A stretch of 64,000 bases of DNA from Mycobacterium scrofulaceum (GTDB lineage Bacteria > Actinomycetota > Actinomycetes > Mycobacteriales > Mycobacteriaceae), in contig NZ_LZJW01000057.1 in assembly GCF_001667885.1 (NCBI RefSeq), positions 1 through 64,000 of the forward strand, read 5' to 3'. Of the stretch, positions 8,963 to 18,101 are shown in pieces. A model generated the notes under the pieces. The model was not told the origin of the DNA, made no database searches, and saw only the letters and a program-made list of their open reading frames with translations. Positions within the stretch are counted from its first letter, which is position 1. Every line of letters begins with the position of its first letter. The translations under genes and the position numbers were made by a program.

Positions 8963-10420
8963 GTGGGCGACGATCGATTGTTGATCCCCGGGCGAACGTG
9001 CTGGCGTCTGGAGCGTGCCGATCGGTGCGGCTACATCATCGATGCGGCTGATTACTTCAGGCATGTCAAGACGGCGATGTTGCGGGCCCGGCACCGGATC
9101 CTGCTGATCGGTTGGGATTTCGACGCCAGGATGACGTTCGAGCGGGGGGTCAAGACTCTCCCCGGCCCCAATCAGCTGGGCGCCTTTCTGTATTGGATGC
9201 TCTGGAAGCGGCCCGCGCTCGAGATCTACCTGTTGAAGTCCAATCTGCGTCTGCTGCCGGCGTTCGACGGCATCTGGTACGGGCTGACTCCGGTGGCGCT
9301 GGTGAACCAGATCAGCAGCAGGCGAATCCACTTCGCGATCGACGGGGCCCATCCCACCGGCTCCGTCCATCACCAGAAGATCGTGGCCGTCGACGATTCC
9401 GTGGCGTTCTGCGGCGGGATCGACCTCACCCTCGACCGGTGGGACACCCGCGCGCACGACCACGACAATCGTGCCCGTCGCACCTTGGGTCGCAGCTATG
9501 GGCCGCGGCACGACGTCGCCGCGGCGGTCGACGGTGCGGCCGCCCGGGCGCTCAGCGAGCAAGCCGGACAGCGGTGGCAGACGGCGACCAAGCAGTCGTT
9601 GCATCCGGTCACCGCCAAGCACACGGCGTGGCCCAGCAAACTCAGGCCCGCGCTGCGCGGCGTTGACGTGGGAATCGCTTTGACCATGCCGGAACTCGGC
9701 GGTCGCGCCGAAACCCGGCAGGTCGAGGCGCTCAACCTTGCGGCCATAGCGGCGGCACGGGATTCGATCTACCTGGAGAACCAGTATCTGGCGTCCCGCC
9801 GCGTCGTCGACGCGCTGGCCGCCCGGCTGAAGGAAGAGCACGGGCCGGAAATCGTCATCGTCATCGCCCGCCGCGGCAACAACCCCCTCGAGCGGGGGAC
9901 GATGGATTCCGCGCGTCACCGGCTCATCCAGGTGCTGTGGGCCGCCGACGAGCATCGGAGGCTGGGCATCTACTGGCCGGTGACGGACGGCGGGGCGCCG
10001 ATCTACGTCCACTCCAAGGTGGTGACGGTGGACGACCGGTTCCTGCGCATCGGCTCGTCGAATCTGAACAACCGCTCGATGGGATTCGACAGCGAGTGCG
10101 ACCTGGCCATCGAGGCCGCACCGGGGAGACCCGAGGACGACCGGGTGCGTGCCCAAATCACCACGCTGCGAACGCAATTGGTGGCCGAACACCTGGGCGT
10201 GCCGGTCGATGAGTTCGACGACGCGACGCGCGAGCGCCGTTCGCTCCTCGGGGCCATCGAGGCCCTTCGCGGAGAGGGCAAGACGTTGCGGCCGTTCACC
10301 GAGGGCACCGTGGCCGACGAGGCGGGCCCGCTGGCGGAGAACGAGCTGATGGATCCCGACCATGTGCCGCGATCGCTGACCCGAAGCGTGCAGCGGTTCA
10401 TCACCGGGTTGAGGGGTTGA
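8963..10420 (+). CDS. Phospholipase D-family protein (two HKD motifs)
   Basis: 485 residues. Two HKD catalytic motifs are present: HHQKIVAVDDSVAFCGGIDL near residue 170 and HSKVVTVDDRFLRIGSSN near residue 352. Together they form the active site that hydrolyses phosphodiester bonds through a phosphohistidine. Before them lies the usual N-terminal sequence ILLIGWDFDARMTFERG. The long linker and size resemble eukaryotic-type PLD proteins also found in actinobacteria; cardiolipin-synthase-like transfer cannot be excluded. No signal peptide is visible. The frame opens at 8852, but GTG at 8963, after TTGAGGG, gives a start near the conserved region. The PhyH-type gene follows closely. Confidence 0.85.
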   Translation: MGDDRLLIPGRTCWRLERADRCGYIIDAADYFRHVKTAMLRARHRILLIGWDFDARMTFERGVKTLPGPNQLGAFLYWMLWKRPALEIYLLKSNLRLLPAFDGIWYGLTPVALVNQISSRRIHFAIDGAHPTGSVHHQKIVAVDDSVAFCGGIDLTLDRWDTRAHDHDNRARRTLGRSYGPRHDVAAAVDGAAARALSEQAGQRWQTATKQSLHPVTAKHTAWPSKLRPALRGVDVGIALTMPELGGRAETRQVEALNLAAIAAARDSIYLENQYLASRRVVDALAARLKEEHGPEIVIVIARRGNNPLERGTMDSARHRLIQVLWAADEHRRLGIYWPVTDGGAPIYVHSKVVTVDDRFLRIGSSNLNNRSMGFDSECDLAIEAAPGRPEDDRVRAQITTLRTQLVAEHLGVPVDEFDDATRERRSLLGAIEALRGEGKTLRPFTEGTVADEAGPLAENELMDPDHVPRSLTRSVQRFITGLRG

Positions 10421-10469
10421 GTTGAGGCGTACCCGGCTTAATCTGGACCGGGACGAAGGGCGAGTGCCA

Positions 10470-11324
10470 ATGAATAGCGACGACTCCGTCACGACGCTGG
10501 AAGACCTCAGGGGCGATCTGGCGCAGCGGTACAAGCGCACACCGACCGGCGGAAGTTCGGTCGACGCCGCGCTCGTCGACGCCGACATGGCGGCTATCGA
10601 CCGAGACGGGTACGTCATCTGGCACGACCTGCTCACCCCCGAGCAATGCCAGCAGATTCGTGAGGTCGCGCGGCCCTGGCTCGGGCACACGGGTCGCAAT
10701 TCCTTCGAGGGCCGGCACACCCAGCGCATCTACAGCCTGCTCAGCAGGACCCGCGTGTGCGACGGGATCGTCGACCATCCGCGGGTGCTGGCGGTGCTCG
10801 ATCGGCTGCTGATGCCCAACTACCTGCTTTCGGCCTTACAGGCCATCAACATCCAGCCGGGAGAGGCCGCGCAGCTGGCTCACCACGATGACGGCTTCTA
10901 CCCGATCCCGCGTCCCCGCGAACCCCTGGCGGCGGCGACGATCTGGGCCATCGACGATTTCACCGCCGACAACGGCGCCACCGTCCTCTACCCCGGCAGC
11001 CACCGCTGGGGCAAGCGCCGCCCCGGCCCCGACGATCAGGCCCTGCCCGTCGTGATGCCCGCCGGCTCGTGCGTCTTCTTCGTGGGCACGCTCTGGCACG
11101 GTGGGGGCGCCAACAGCACCGACCGCGACCGTCTCGCCGTCACCGCCCAGTACTGCCAACCCTGGCTGCGGCCGATGGAGGCGTTCACGTTGTCGATATC
11201 GCGCGAGACCGCCCGCGCGGTCTCCGACGACATTCGCCGCATGCTCGGCTACAGCATCCACCCGCCGTTCGTCGGCGCGGTCGACGGTCTGCACCCGCTG
11301 CGGTTGTTGGACACCGACTCATAA
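10470..11324 (+). CDS. Phytanoyl-CoA dioxygenase (PhyH) family protein
   Basis: 284 residues of the Fe(II)/2-oxoglutarate-dependent PhyH family. The facial triad is visible as HHDDGF (HxD, about residue 140) and GTLWHGGGAN (distal His, about residue 210), with LAVTAQYCQPWLRP supplying the usual Arg region. LYPGSHRWGKRR is the typical family segment after the double-stranded beta-helix start. It would hydroxylate an aliphatic or acyl substrate, not identifiable here. ATG 10470 is taken as start; TTG 10422 and GTG 10464 are alternatives. Its stop overlaps the end of the convergent DMT gene by 6 bases. Confidence 0.8.
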   Translation: MNSDDSVTTLEDLRGDLAQRYKRTPTGGSSVDAALVDADMAAIDRDGYVIWHDLLTPEQCQQIREVARPWLGHTGRNSFEGRHTQRIYSLLSRTRVCDGIVDHPRVLAVLDRLLMPNYLLSALQAINIQPGEAAQLAHHDDGFYPIPRPREPLAAATIWAIDDFTADNGATVLYPGSHRWGKRRPGPDDQALPVVMPAGSCVFFVGTLWHGGGANSTDRDRLAVTAQYCQPWLRPMEAFTLSISRETARAVSDDIRRMLGYSIHPPFVGAVDGLHPLRLLDTDS

Positions 11325-12248
11325 GTCCCAGCTCCGTTTGCCGCCGGCGCCCGCCAGCGACGGCTGCCGGCCCGGCTGGCTCTCGACCTCGATGGCCTGG
11401 CTGCGGCTGAGCGCGACGGCGGACGCACCCATCGCCGAGACCGCCACCAACAACGCCACCGCCGTCGAGCCGCCCACCGCCAGGTGTTCGCCCAGGACGG
11501 CGACGCCGAGCAGGACCGCGACAACGGGCTCCCCCACCAACATGATCGGCACCGACGCCTGCAGCGCACCCGCGTGGAACGCCGAGTTCTGCACCACGGT
11601 CACTGCCACGGCCAGACCGACCAGGATGTACGGGGCGGGGACGGTCAACAGCCCATGCCAACCGCCGACGGCGAAACGGTGCGTGCAGATCTTCGTCAAC
11701 ACCGCGATCATGCCCAGCAGGATCGCCACCGCGACCCCGAGCAGCATCGCTCGCGCGCGGCCGATGGCGCGACCCGCGGCCACCACGCAGACGACCAGCA
11801 ACGGCACCGTCACCAGTAGCGTCACCGTCCACGCCGGTACCGGCGGACGGCTATCGCCCTCGCGGGGCTGGCCGACAAGCACGAACGCCGCCAGCGCCGC
11901 GGTCAACAGCGTCGCCCAACCCCACTGGACCGCGCTGATGCGCTGGTCGCACAGTCGCGCGCTCAACGGCAACGCGAACAGCAGCGAGGAAACCAGCAGC
12001 GGCTGGACCAGCAGCAGGGACCCGTGGGCCAGCGCGACAGCCTGGAACACGTAACCGGCCACGGCGGCGACCAGGCCCGCCCACCACAACGGCCGCCGGG
12101 CCATGGTCGTCACCATCGTCCCCGACATGCCCTGATCAGCGGGAACATCCTGCGCGGCGCGCTGCCGGACGACGATGCCCACGGCGGCCCAGAATGCGGA
12201 CAACAACGCCGAAAAGATTGCGACCGCGTGCGATTCCACCCACCCCAT
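11319..12248 (-). CDS. DMT-superfamily membrane transporter-like protein
   Basis: 309 residues with nine or ten predicted membrane helices, e.g. AIFSALLSAFWAAVGIVV, WWAGLVAAVAGYVFQAVALA, LLLVQPLLVSSLLFALPLS and, near the end, IMLVGEPVVAVLLGVAVLGE. The pattern fits the drug/metabolite transporter superfamily, in the actinobacterial branch also related to NIPA-like Mg2+ transporters. The ATG at 12248 is chosen over an upstream TTG at 12293. The polar C-terminus (EVESQPGRQPSLAG) faces the cytosol. Substrate unknown. It lies downstream of glnA on the same strand, 56 bases away. Confidence 0.75.
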   Translation of the reverse strand: MGWVESHAVAIFSALLSAFWAAVGIVVRQRAAQDVPADQGMSGTMVTTMARRPLWWAGLVAAVAGYVFQAVALAHGSLLLVQPLLVSSLLFALPLSARLCDQRISAVQWGWATLLTAALAAFVLVGQPREGDSRPPVPAWTVTLLVTVPLLVVCVVAAGRAIGRARAMLLGVAVAILLGMIAVLTKICTHRFAVGGWHGLLTVPAPYILVGLAVAVTVVQNSAFHAGALQASVPIMLVGEPVVAVLLGVAVLGEHLAVGGSTAVALLVAVSAMGASAVALSRSQAIEVESQPGRQPSLAGAGGKRSWDL

Positions 12249-12304
12249 GCCCGGACGGGTACCCGGGGCGTCGGCCCGGCTAACTGCGCCCAAAGCGAAC
12301 TAGG

Positions 12305-13741
12305 TCATACGTCGTAGTAGAGGGCGAATTCGTATGGGGTCGGCCGCAGGTTGAACGGCGCGATCTCGTAGGTGCGCTTGTAGTTGATCCACGTCGCGAT
12401 GACGTCGGGCGTGAAGACCCCGCCTTCGGTCAGGTATTCGCTGTCCTCCTCCAGCCGGTCGATCACCGCGGACAGCTGCGTGGGCGCCTGCGGGATCTCC
12501 GCGGCCTCCTCCGGAGGCAGTTCGTAGAGATCCTTATCGACCGGCGGAGGTGGCTCGATCTTGTGCTTGATGCCGTCCAGCCCCGCCATCAACTGGGCGG
12601 CGAAGGAGAGGTACGGGTTGCCCGACGAGTCGGGGCAACGGAATTCCAGCCGCTTGGTCTTCGGATTGTTGCCGGTGATCGGAATGCGCACGCATGCCGA
12701 CCGATTGCGTTGGCTGTAGACCAGGTTGATCGGCGCCTCGAAGCCGGGAACCAGACGCTTGTAGGAGTTCACGGTCGGGTTCGTGAAGGCCAGCAATGAC
12801 GGGGCGTGGTACAGCAAGCCGCCGATGTAGTGCCGCGCGGTGTCGGACAGGCCGGCGTAGCCCGTCGCGTCGTACATCAGCGGCACGCCGTCCTTCCACA
12901 GCGACTGGTGGCAGTGCATACCGGAGCCGTTGTCACCGAACAACGGCTTGGGCATGAAGGTGACGGTCTTGCCGGCCTGCCACGCGGTCTGCTTGACGAT
13001 GTACTTGTACATCTGGTGGTCGTCGGCCGCGTGCAGCAACGTATTGAACTTGTAGTTGATCTCGGCTTGGCCGCCGCTGCCGACTTCATGGTGGCCCTTC
13101 TCCAGGGAGTAACCGGCGTTGGTCAGGTTGGTGAGGATCTCGTCGCGCAGGTCGACGTAGTGATCGGTGGGGGCCACCGGGAAATACCCGCCCTTGGGGC
13201 GGACCTTGTAGCCGAGATTGGGGCTCCCGTCGGCCTCGGCGTCCTCCCCGGTGTTCCACCACCCGGACGACGCGTCGACCTTGTAGAACGATTCGTTGAT
13301 GCTCGAGTCGAAGCTGACCGAGTCGAAGATGTAGAACTCGGCCTCCGGACCGAAGTAGGCCGTGTCCGCGATACCGGAACTGATCAGATAGTTCTCCGCC
13401 TTGCGGGCGATGTTGCGCGGGTCGCGCGAGTACACCTCGAGGGTGAACGGGTCGTGCACGAAGAAGTTCACGTTGAGCGTCTTGCGGGCACGGAAGGGGT
13501 CGATGGTCGCGGTCTCCGGGTCGGGCAGCAGCACCATGTCGGACTCGTGGATCGACTGAAACCCGCGTATCGAGGACCCGTCGAAGGCCAGGCCTTCCTC
13601 GAACACGCTTTCATCGAAGGCGTAGATCGGAATTGTGAAGTGCTGCATGGTGCCCGGCAAGTCACAGAAGCGCACGTCGACGTACTCGATGTTCTCGTCC
13701 CGCGCGAGCTTGAAAATATCGTCGGGCGTCTTCTCGGACAC
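12305..13741 (-). CDS. glnA: Type I glutamine synthetase (GlnA1-like)
   Basis: 478 residues, the same length as M. tuberculosis GlnA1 and alignable throughout. The enzyme makes glutamine from glutamate, NH3 and ATP as a dodecamer. Visible landmarks are [19 protein letters not shown], the metal-site region [10 protein letters not shown] and [16 protein letters not shown], the ATP loop [18 protein letters not shown], and [16 protein letters not shown]. The adenylylation segment [13 protein letters not shown] keeps its Tyr, so control by GlnE is expected. The start is GTG, 6 bases after AAGGAG. Neighbours are not the glnA1-glnE-glnA2 set, so this is probably a second type I copy; that needs the whole genome to confirm. 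A divergent promoter region lies before the K+ channel gene. Confidence 0.93.
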   Translation of the reverse strand: MSEKTPDDIFKLARDENIEYVDVRFCDLPGTMQHFTIPIYAFDESVFEEGLAFDGSSIRGFQSIHESDMVLLPDPETATIDPFRARKTLNVNFFVHDPFTLEVYSRDPRNIARKAENYLISSGIADTAYFGPEAEFYIFDSVSFDSSINESFYKVDASSGWWNTGEDAEADGSPNLGYKVRPKGGYFPVAPTDHYVDLRDEILTNLTNAGYSLEKGHHEVGSGGQAEINYKFNTLLHAADDHQMYKYIVKQTAWQAGKTVTFMPKPLFGDNGSGMHCHQSLWKDGVPLMYDATGYAGLSDTARHYIGGLLYHAPSLLAFTNPTVNSYKRLVPGFEAPINLVYSQRNRSACVRIPITGNNPKTKRLEFRCPDSSGNPYLSFAAQLMAGLDGIKHKIEPPPPVDKDLYELPPEEAAEIPQAPTQLSAVIDRLEEDSEYLTEGGVFTPDVIATWINYKRTYEIAPFNLRPTPYEFALYYDV

Positions 13742-13952
13742 GCAACGCTCCTTAGCTTGATCGTTGGCAGTGGCGTGCGAGCGCTTTCTACGCCCCGACT
13801 ATTTCGCCCGCGTCACCACGGCGAGTCGAACCTGTTGCGTCACAGAACCACCGGCCTTCGATCGCACCCGCCGGCCGGTTCCGGTGGCACTTCCCTGCGC
13901 GTTGGCCGATAGTCATATGGACCACGCAGCCGCAGCAGAAGTAGGAGTAGTC

Positions 13953-14012
13953 ATGCCACGCAACGCAACCGGCGGTCCTCCCGCGACCCGCCGCGGCGAT
14001 CGACGCGCTTAA
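13953..14012 (+). CDS. Possible 19-codon leader peptide before the K+ channel gene
   Basis: ATG preceded by AGGAG at five bases' spacing opens a short, very basic peptide (MPRNATGGPPATRRGDRRA) ending 22 bases before the channel ATG, in a different frame. It could be a true leader, or the original N-terminus of the channel separated by a frameshift. Only the ribosome site supports it. Confidence 0.3.
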   Translation: MPRNATGGPPATRRGDRRA

Positions 14013-14034
14013 GAACCGAACGAAGCCCCGCGCG

Positions 14035-15813
14035 ATGGGCGAGCTCTTTCAATTTCACCGCGAGATAATCGTCAGCGGTGACGACCCGCTGTCGAAGACG
14101 ATCGCCGAGGAGTTGAGGGGCGCCGGCGCGCGAATCATCAAGATCAACACCGCCGCCGACCTGCTCGGGGCCGGGGTGCATCGGGCGCGCGCCGTCGTCT
14201 GCGCGGGACCCAATGACGCGGTGAATCTCGAAATCGCCTTGCTGGCAAGGGAGTTCAGCCCGAACGTCCGGGTGGTGGCTCGTCTGGCCAACGACGTACT
14301 GCGTGAAGCCGTGGTCACCGTCAACGGCCCCGGCGCGATCTTGGACGTCGCCGACCTCGCGGCGCCGTCGATTGTCGAGGCCGTCCTGTCGCGTAACGCG
14401 CACCAGTTCGACACGGCCGGTATCGAATTCGTCGTCTGGGGATCGGAGGCGCCCTACAGCGCGACGCTGCGGGAGATCTACGCCGACCTGGCACCGGTCG
14501 CGGTGGTCCACGGCAAGAATTCGCCCGCCCCCGGCGAGGTGGTGCCGTGCCCCGGCCGAGATCTGCGGGTGTACGCCGGTGACTGGACGTCGATGATCGG
14601 CGTGAAGGACGAGTTGGAAGCCCGTGGCATCACCGTGCCTCCCCCGACCGCGACGCGCGCGCGCCATTCCCCGGTGCGGCGGGTCATCGACGCGGTGCGC
14701 GCCATCCGCGACGAGGTGAACCCGATGCTCTTCCCCTCGCTGGCGTTCGCGCTGTTTCTCACCCTCGGCTCGACGGCCGTGGTGCGCTTCGCCTATCACA
14801 ACCCGCGGATGTCGTGGATCGACGCCTTGTACTTCGCCTCCGAAACGATCACGACGGTGGGCTACGGCGACTTCAGCTTCGCCCAGCAATCCACATCCCT
14901 GCGGCTGTTCGCGGTCTTGTTGATGTTCGGCGGCGCGAGCGTCACCGCCATCCTCGTCGCGTTTCTCGCCGACCTCCTGCTTTCGCGTCGCTTCGTCCAA
15001 ACGGCCGGACTGCGCCGCGCACGCCACATGCACGACCACGTCGTCGTCGTCGGTCTGGGTTCGATCGGGGTCCGGGTCGTCAGCGACCTCGCGGCCGCCG
15101 GATACGACGTCCTGGTCATCGAGCCCGACGAGAGCAACCGCTTCCTGCCGACCGTCGCCGAACTCGATGTGCCGGTGATCTTCGGGGATCCGACGATGCG
15201 CCAGACGCTGGAATCCGCGCGCGTCGACCGGGCCCGCGGGGTGGCGCTGGTGACGCAGGACGACATGAAAAACATCGAGACCGGGATCGTGCTGCTCGAA
15301 ATGCTGGGGTCCGACACGAGGGTGCCCATCGTCATGCGCGTTCAAGGCCGCGCGCTGGGCACCGCGGTGCATCGGCGGTTCGGTTTCGAAAACGTGCGCT
15401 CGATCGTCGACCTGGCCGCGCCGTGGTTCATCGGCGCGGCGATGGGGTTGCAGGTGCTCGGCACGTTCTGGGTTGGCCAGCGCTCCTTCATGGTCGGCGG
15501 AATGCTGGTGGCGGCGGGCAGCGAGCTCGACGGGCTGCGGATGGTCGATCTGTCCACCCAGACGCGGGTCATCGCGATCACTCGGCCGGAAGGCCCGGTC
15601 AGACTGCGCCCGCGCCGCGACGCCCGCCTGAAGGCCGGCGACACCGTCTACCTCATCGGCCCTTACCGGGAACTGATCGCGACGTTGCGCAAGGGCCAGC
15701 CCCCGCCGCTGACCACCATCAACGGCGAGCGCACGGTGGCATTGGCCGCGGCGCGGTCGACGCGCCGGCCGGACGTGCGCCCTCCGAGGTGGGCGCCCGA
15801 CCCGGACGGTTAA
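14035..15813 (+). CDS. K+ channel/NAD-binding protein with two RCK (TrkA) modules
   Basis: 592 residues: an N-terminal TrkA-N-like domain (EIIVSGDDPLSKTIAEEL, residues 10-125), a TrkA-C-like stretch, then a two-helix pore unit. The first helix is near residue 235 (LFPSLAFALFLTLGSTAVV), the selectivity filter reads TVGYGDF, and the second helix is LRLFAVLLMFGGASVTAILV. A second RCK domain begins HVVVVGLGSIGVRV with its GxGxxG nucleotide site and ends in a TrkA-C domain (VYLIGPYRELI). Having an RCK domain before the pore as well as after it is unusual. It probably conducts K+ gated by nucleotide or ions. The start ATG has only a weak ribosome site. Confidence 0.88.
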   Translation: MGELFQFHREIIVSGDDPLSKTIAEELRGAGARIIKINTAADLLGAGVHRARAVVCAGPNDAVNLEIALLAREFSPNVRVVARLANDVLREAVVTVNGPGAILDVADLAAPSIVEAVLSRNAHQFDTAGIEFVVWGSEAPYSATLREIYADLAPVAVVHGKNSPAPGEVVPCPGRDLRVYAGDWTSMIGVKDELEARGITVPPPTATRARHSPVRRVIDAVRAIRDEVNPMLFPSLAFALFLTLGSTAVVRFAYHNPRMSWIDALYFASETITTVGYGDFSFAQQSTSLRLFAVLLMFGGASVTAILVAFLADLLLSRRFVQTAGLRRARHMHDHVVVVGLGSIGVRVVSDLAAAGYDVLVIEPDESNRFLPTVAELDVPVIFGDPTMRQTLESARVDRARGVALVTQDDMKNIETGIVLLEMLGSDTRVPIVMRVQGRALGTAVHRRFGFENVRSIVDLAAPWFIGAAMGLQVLGTFWVGQRSFMVGGMLVAAGSELDGLRMVDLSTQTRVIAITRPEGPVRLRPRRDARLKAGDTVYLIGPYRELIATLRKGQPPPLTTINGERTVALAAARSTRRPDVRPPRWAPDPDG

Positions 15814-15913
15814 CGAACGGCTAAAAGTCGAGCCACCTCCTCGCGGCTGGTTGTGATGCACAGCACATTTGTGCTTTCTTTGTATCCGAGGTCACAACGC
15901 GATGGGAGCTTCA

Positions 15914-16129
15914 ATGGCCGCACCCCACGGCTCTGGCAAGTACGTAGTGGTCGCACCCCGCACCAGCGGAGCGGTGCATTCGCATCGGATACTGCTGGCC
16001 CTCGTCGTGGTCACGGCCCTCATCGCCGCGATCACCGGTGTCGTCGTCGCGGCGTCGACCGGGCACACCACCGCCGCACTCGTGATCGCGCTGGTGGCCG
16101 GTGGGTGGTTTTCCGCCGCCCTCTGCTAG
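15914..16129 (+). CDS. Small two-helix membrane protein, unknown function
   Basis: 71 residues: a polar N-terminus (MAAPHGSGKYVVVAPRTSG) then two hydrophobic helices (ILLALVVVTALIAAITGVVV and ALVIALVAGGWFSAAL) ending in Cys. The ATG at 15914 follows GGGAG at a suitable distance; an in-frame ATG at 15902 is an alternative. No family recognised. Confidence 0.6.
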   Translation: MAAPHGSGKYVVVAPRTSGAVHSHRILLALVVVTALIAAITGVVVAASTGHTTAALVIALVAGGWFSAALC

Positions 16130-16293
16130 CGGCAGATCCGCCGCGCCCCGAGGCCAGCACTGGTTGCGTGTCGCTGAGCGCGCTGGCGCCGCCGGCCCAC
16201 GACGATCGTGGGCGCGGCCGTCGGGACGTTCTGTCCCGACATGCGAGCACCGTTCCGCACCGATGGACCAACAGCGGCGCCTGACCGTCGGGA

Positions 16294-16629
16294 TTACGGG
16301 GCGTTAGCGCCCGGGCAGTACTTGATTCGGCCCAGATCCACCCACATGTTGGCCCGTCGGGCCGCCTGATCCGGGTTCAGCCCGGTCACGCCCTGGTTGT
16401 TCGCCTGTTGCATCGCGCCGACTATCTGGGCGCGCGACCAACCGTCCGCCATGGCCCTGCACATCGTCTGTTCGGTCTGCATCTCGTAATAGGGCCAGTC
16501 CGGCGGGAACCCGATCGCGTCGGCGCGGGCGGTCGCAAGCGCGCCCGGCAGCAGAGCCGAAGCGACGACAACGAGGAGGGCGACGAGCGCCCTGCGTGTG
16601 GCCGATAGGGATGAAAGCGACTGATGCAC
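16294..16629 (-). CDS. Secreted DUF732-like small protein
   Basis: 111 residues. The signal peptide (RRALVALLVVVASALLPGAL, cleavage near ARADA) is followed by a compact domain with two cysteines, in QTMCRAMADG and GRIKYCPG, the spacing typical of DUF732-type exported mycobacterial proteins. GTG at 16629 is supported by GAGGAG eight bases upstream; the frame continues much further upstream without any start of similar quality. Function unknown. Confidence 0.72.
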   Translation of the reverse strand: MHQSLSSLSATRRALVALLVVVASALLPGALATARADAIGFPPDWPYYEMQTEQTMCRAMADGWSRAQIVGAMQQANNQGVTGLNPDQAARRANMWVDLGRIKYCPGANAP

Positions 16630-16890
16630 GGATACTTCTCCTCGACTCGGCGCCTTGATGACCCGGTGGGTCGACAAGCGATGACCCTCGTCCGTCAATG
16701 TTAGGACCTGGGAGGCTGTTGGCGGCGGGAAGAGCCTCAGAGGAGTCAACATGCACCTTCGGTCGGCTAGCCTCGGCTGGGCCGGCGCCCGGTCGACGGG
16801 GTCGCGTGGGCAATCTAGTTCGAGCGGATCATCCCGAATCTTGACGGCCCGCCCCGGCGTGCACCGACCACCTCGAGTGAGGTTCTGGCG

Positions 16891-18090
16891 ATGAAATTCG
16901 TGTTCGCGAGCTTGGGAACACGGGGCGACATCGAGCCTTGCGCCGCCATCGGTCGGGAACTCCAGCGCAGGGGCCATCGCGTCCTCATGGCGGTTCCGCC
17001 CAACTACATCGGGTTCATCGAGTCGGCGGGGCTTACCGCGGTCCCCCACGGCCGCGACCAAGCAAAGCAGAATGAGGAGATCGTCCGTAAATACGGGACG
17101 ACGCCGCCCCCGGTCCTGATGGCATGGGAAATTCTCACGGACATCAAACAACTCTGGCCTCGGTTGGGTACGGCGCTCGTGTCCCTCGCCGACGGCGCCG
17201 ACCTTCTGTTGACGGACGCAAGCGAGCAGGGGCTCGCCGCGAATGTTGCTGAGCGCTACGACATTCCACACGCCGCGCTGCACATCTACCCGATCCCGCC
17301 GGACCATGCGGGTTCGTCCATCACCAAGGAGGCTGAAGACGCCCAACGCCGGGCGCTAGGCCTCCCGGAAGCGACGCCACCGGGGCGGCGACCGCTCGAG
17401 ATTCAGGCCTATGACGAACTCTTCTTTCCGGGTTTGAAGGCCGAATGGGCCGAATCCGGCGCCCAACGGCCCTTCGTCGGCGGGCTAACCCTCGAGTTGC
17501 CGACTGAAGTGGACGACGATGTCTCGTCATGGATTGACGCGGGAACGCCACCGATCTACTTCGGCTTCGGCAGCAGCGCGCGAGTCGAATCTCCCACTGA
17601 CGTCATCGCGATGATCACCGCGGCTTGCGCACAACTCGGCGAGCGGGCGTTGATTTGCAGCGGCGTGAGTGATTTGACCGCGCAACGGGATTCCGTCGAC
17701 GTCAAGGTTGTGAGCGCGGTGAACCACGCGGCGGTGTTTCCCGCGTGCCGCGCGGTCGTGCACCACGGGGGGCCCGGGACAACGTTCGCCGGCATTCGGG
17801 CCGGGGTCCCCACGCTGGCCCTCGCCGTATCGGTCGATCAGCCGATGTGGGCGAATGCGGTCAATGAACTCGGAGTCGGGATTGGCCGGCGCTTCGCCGA
17901 CACCACCCTGCAATCCCTCGTCGCCGATCTGCGCTCGATCCTCGCGCCGCACTACGCCGCTCGGACGCGTGAGGTCGCTGCGCAGATGACCCCGCCCGCG
18001 CAAAGCGCGGCCATCGCCGCCCAAGCGTTAGAAGATGCGGCCACCCGTGGACCGTCGGCCGAGCAACGGACGCCGCCGGACGAGGACTGA
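16891..18090 (+). CDS. UGT-type glycosyltransferase (glycopeptidolipid rhamnosyltransferase-like)
   Basis: 399 residues of the GT1 family with a GT-B fold. The N-terminal Rossmann half starts KFVFASLGTRGDIEPCAAIG, the standard opening of this family (GTRGD near residue 10). The donor-binding half carries PIYFGFGSSARVESP and VVHHGGPGTTFAGIRAGVPT, where HHGGPGTT binds the sugar-nucleotide phosphate. Sequence style matches mycobacterial Gtf/Rtf enzymes that add rhamnose or 6-deoxytalose to glycopeptidolipids; donor and acceptor here are inference. It is an isolated gene, convergent with a methyltransferase 11 bases away, not part of a visible lipid cluster. Confidence 0.85.
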   Translation: MKFVFASLGTRGDIEPCAAIGRELQRRGHRVLMAVPPNYIGFIESAGLTAVPHGRDQAKQNEEIVRKYGTTPPPVLMAWEILTDIKQLWPRLGTALVSLADGADLLLTDASEQGLAANVAERYDIPHAALHIYPIPPDHAGSSITKEAEDAQRRALGLPEATPPGRRPLEIQAYDELFFPGLKAEWAESGAQRPFVGGLTLELPTEVDDDVSSWIDAGTPPIYFGFGSSARVESPTDVIAMITAACAQLGERALICSGVSDLTAQRDSVDVKVVSAVNHAAVFPACRAVVHHGGPGTTFAGIRAGVPTLALAVSVDQPMWANAVNELGVGIGRRFADTTLQSLVADLRSILAPHYAARTREVAAQMTPPAQSAAIAAQALEDAATRGPSAEQRTPPDED

Positions 18091-18101
18091 TCCGCCGCCT
18101 G

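Noticed and set aside
8921..10729. 602-codon open frame on the minus strand
   Set aside because: Mirror of the phospholipase D gene; rich in Arg, Gly, Asp and His without any domain. The plus-strand HKD motifs are decisive.
13951..15861. 636-codon open frame on the minus strand
   Set aside because: Antisense of the K+ channel gene with very skewed His/Arg/Asp content; no recognisable family.
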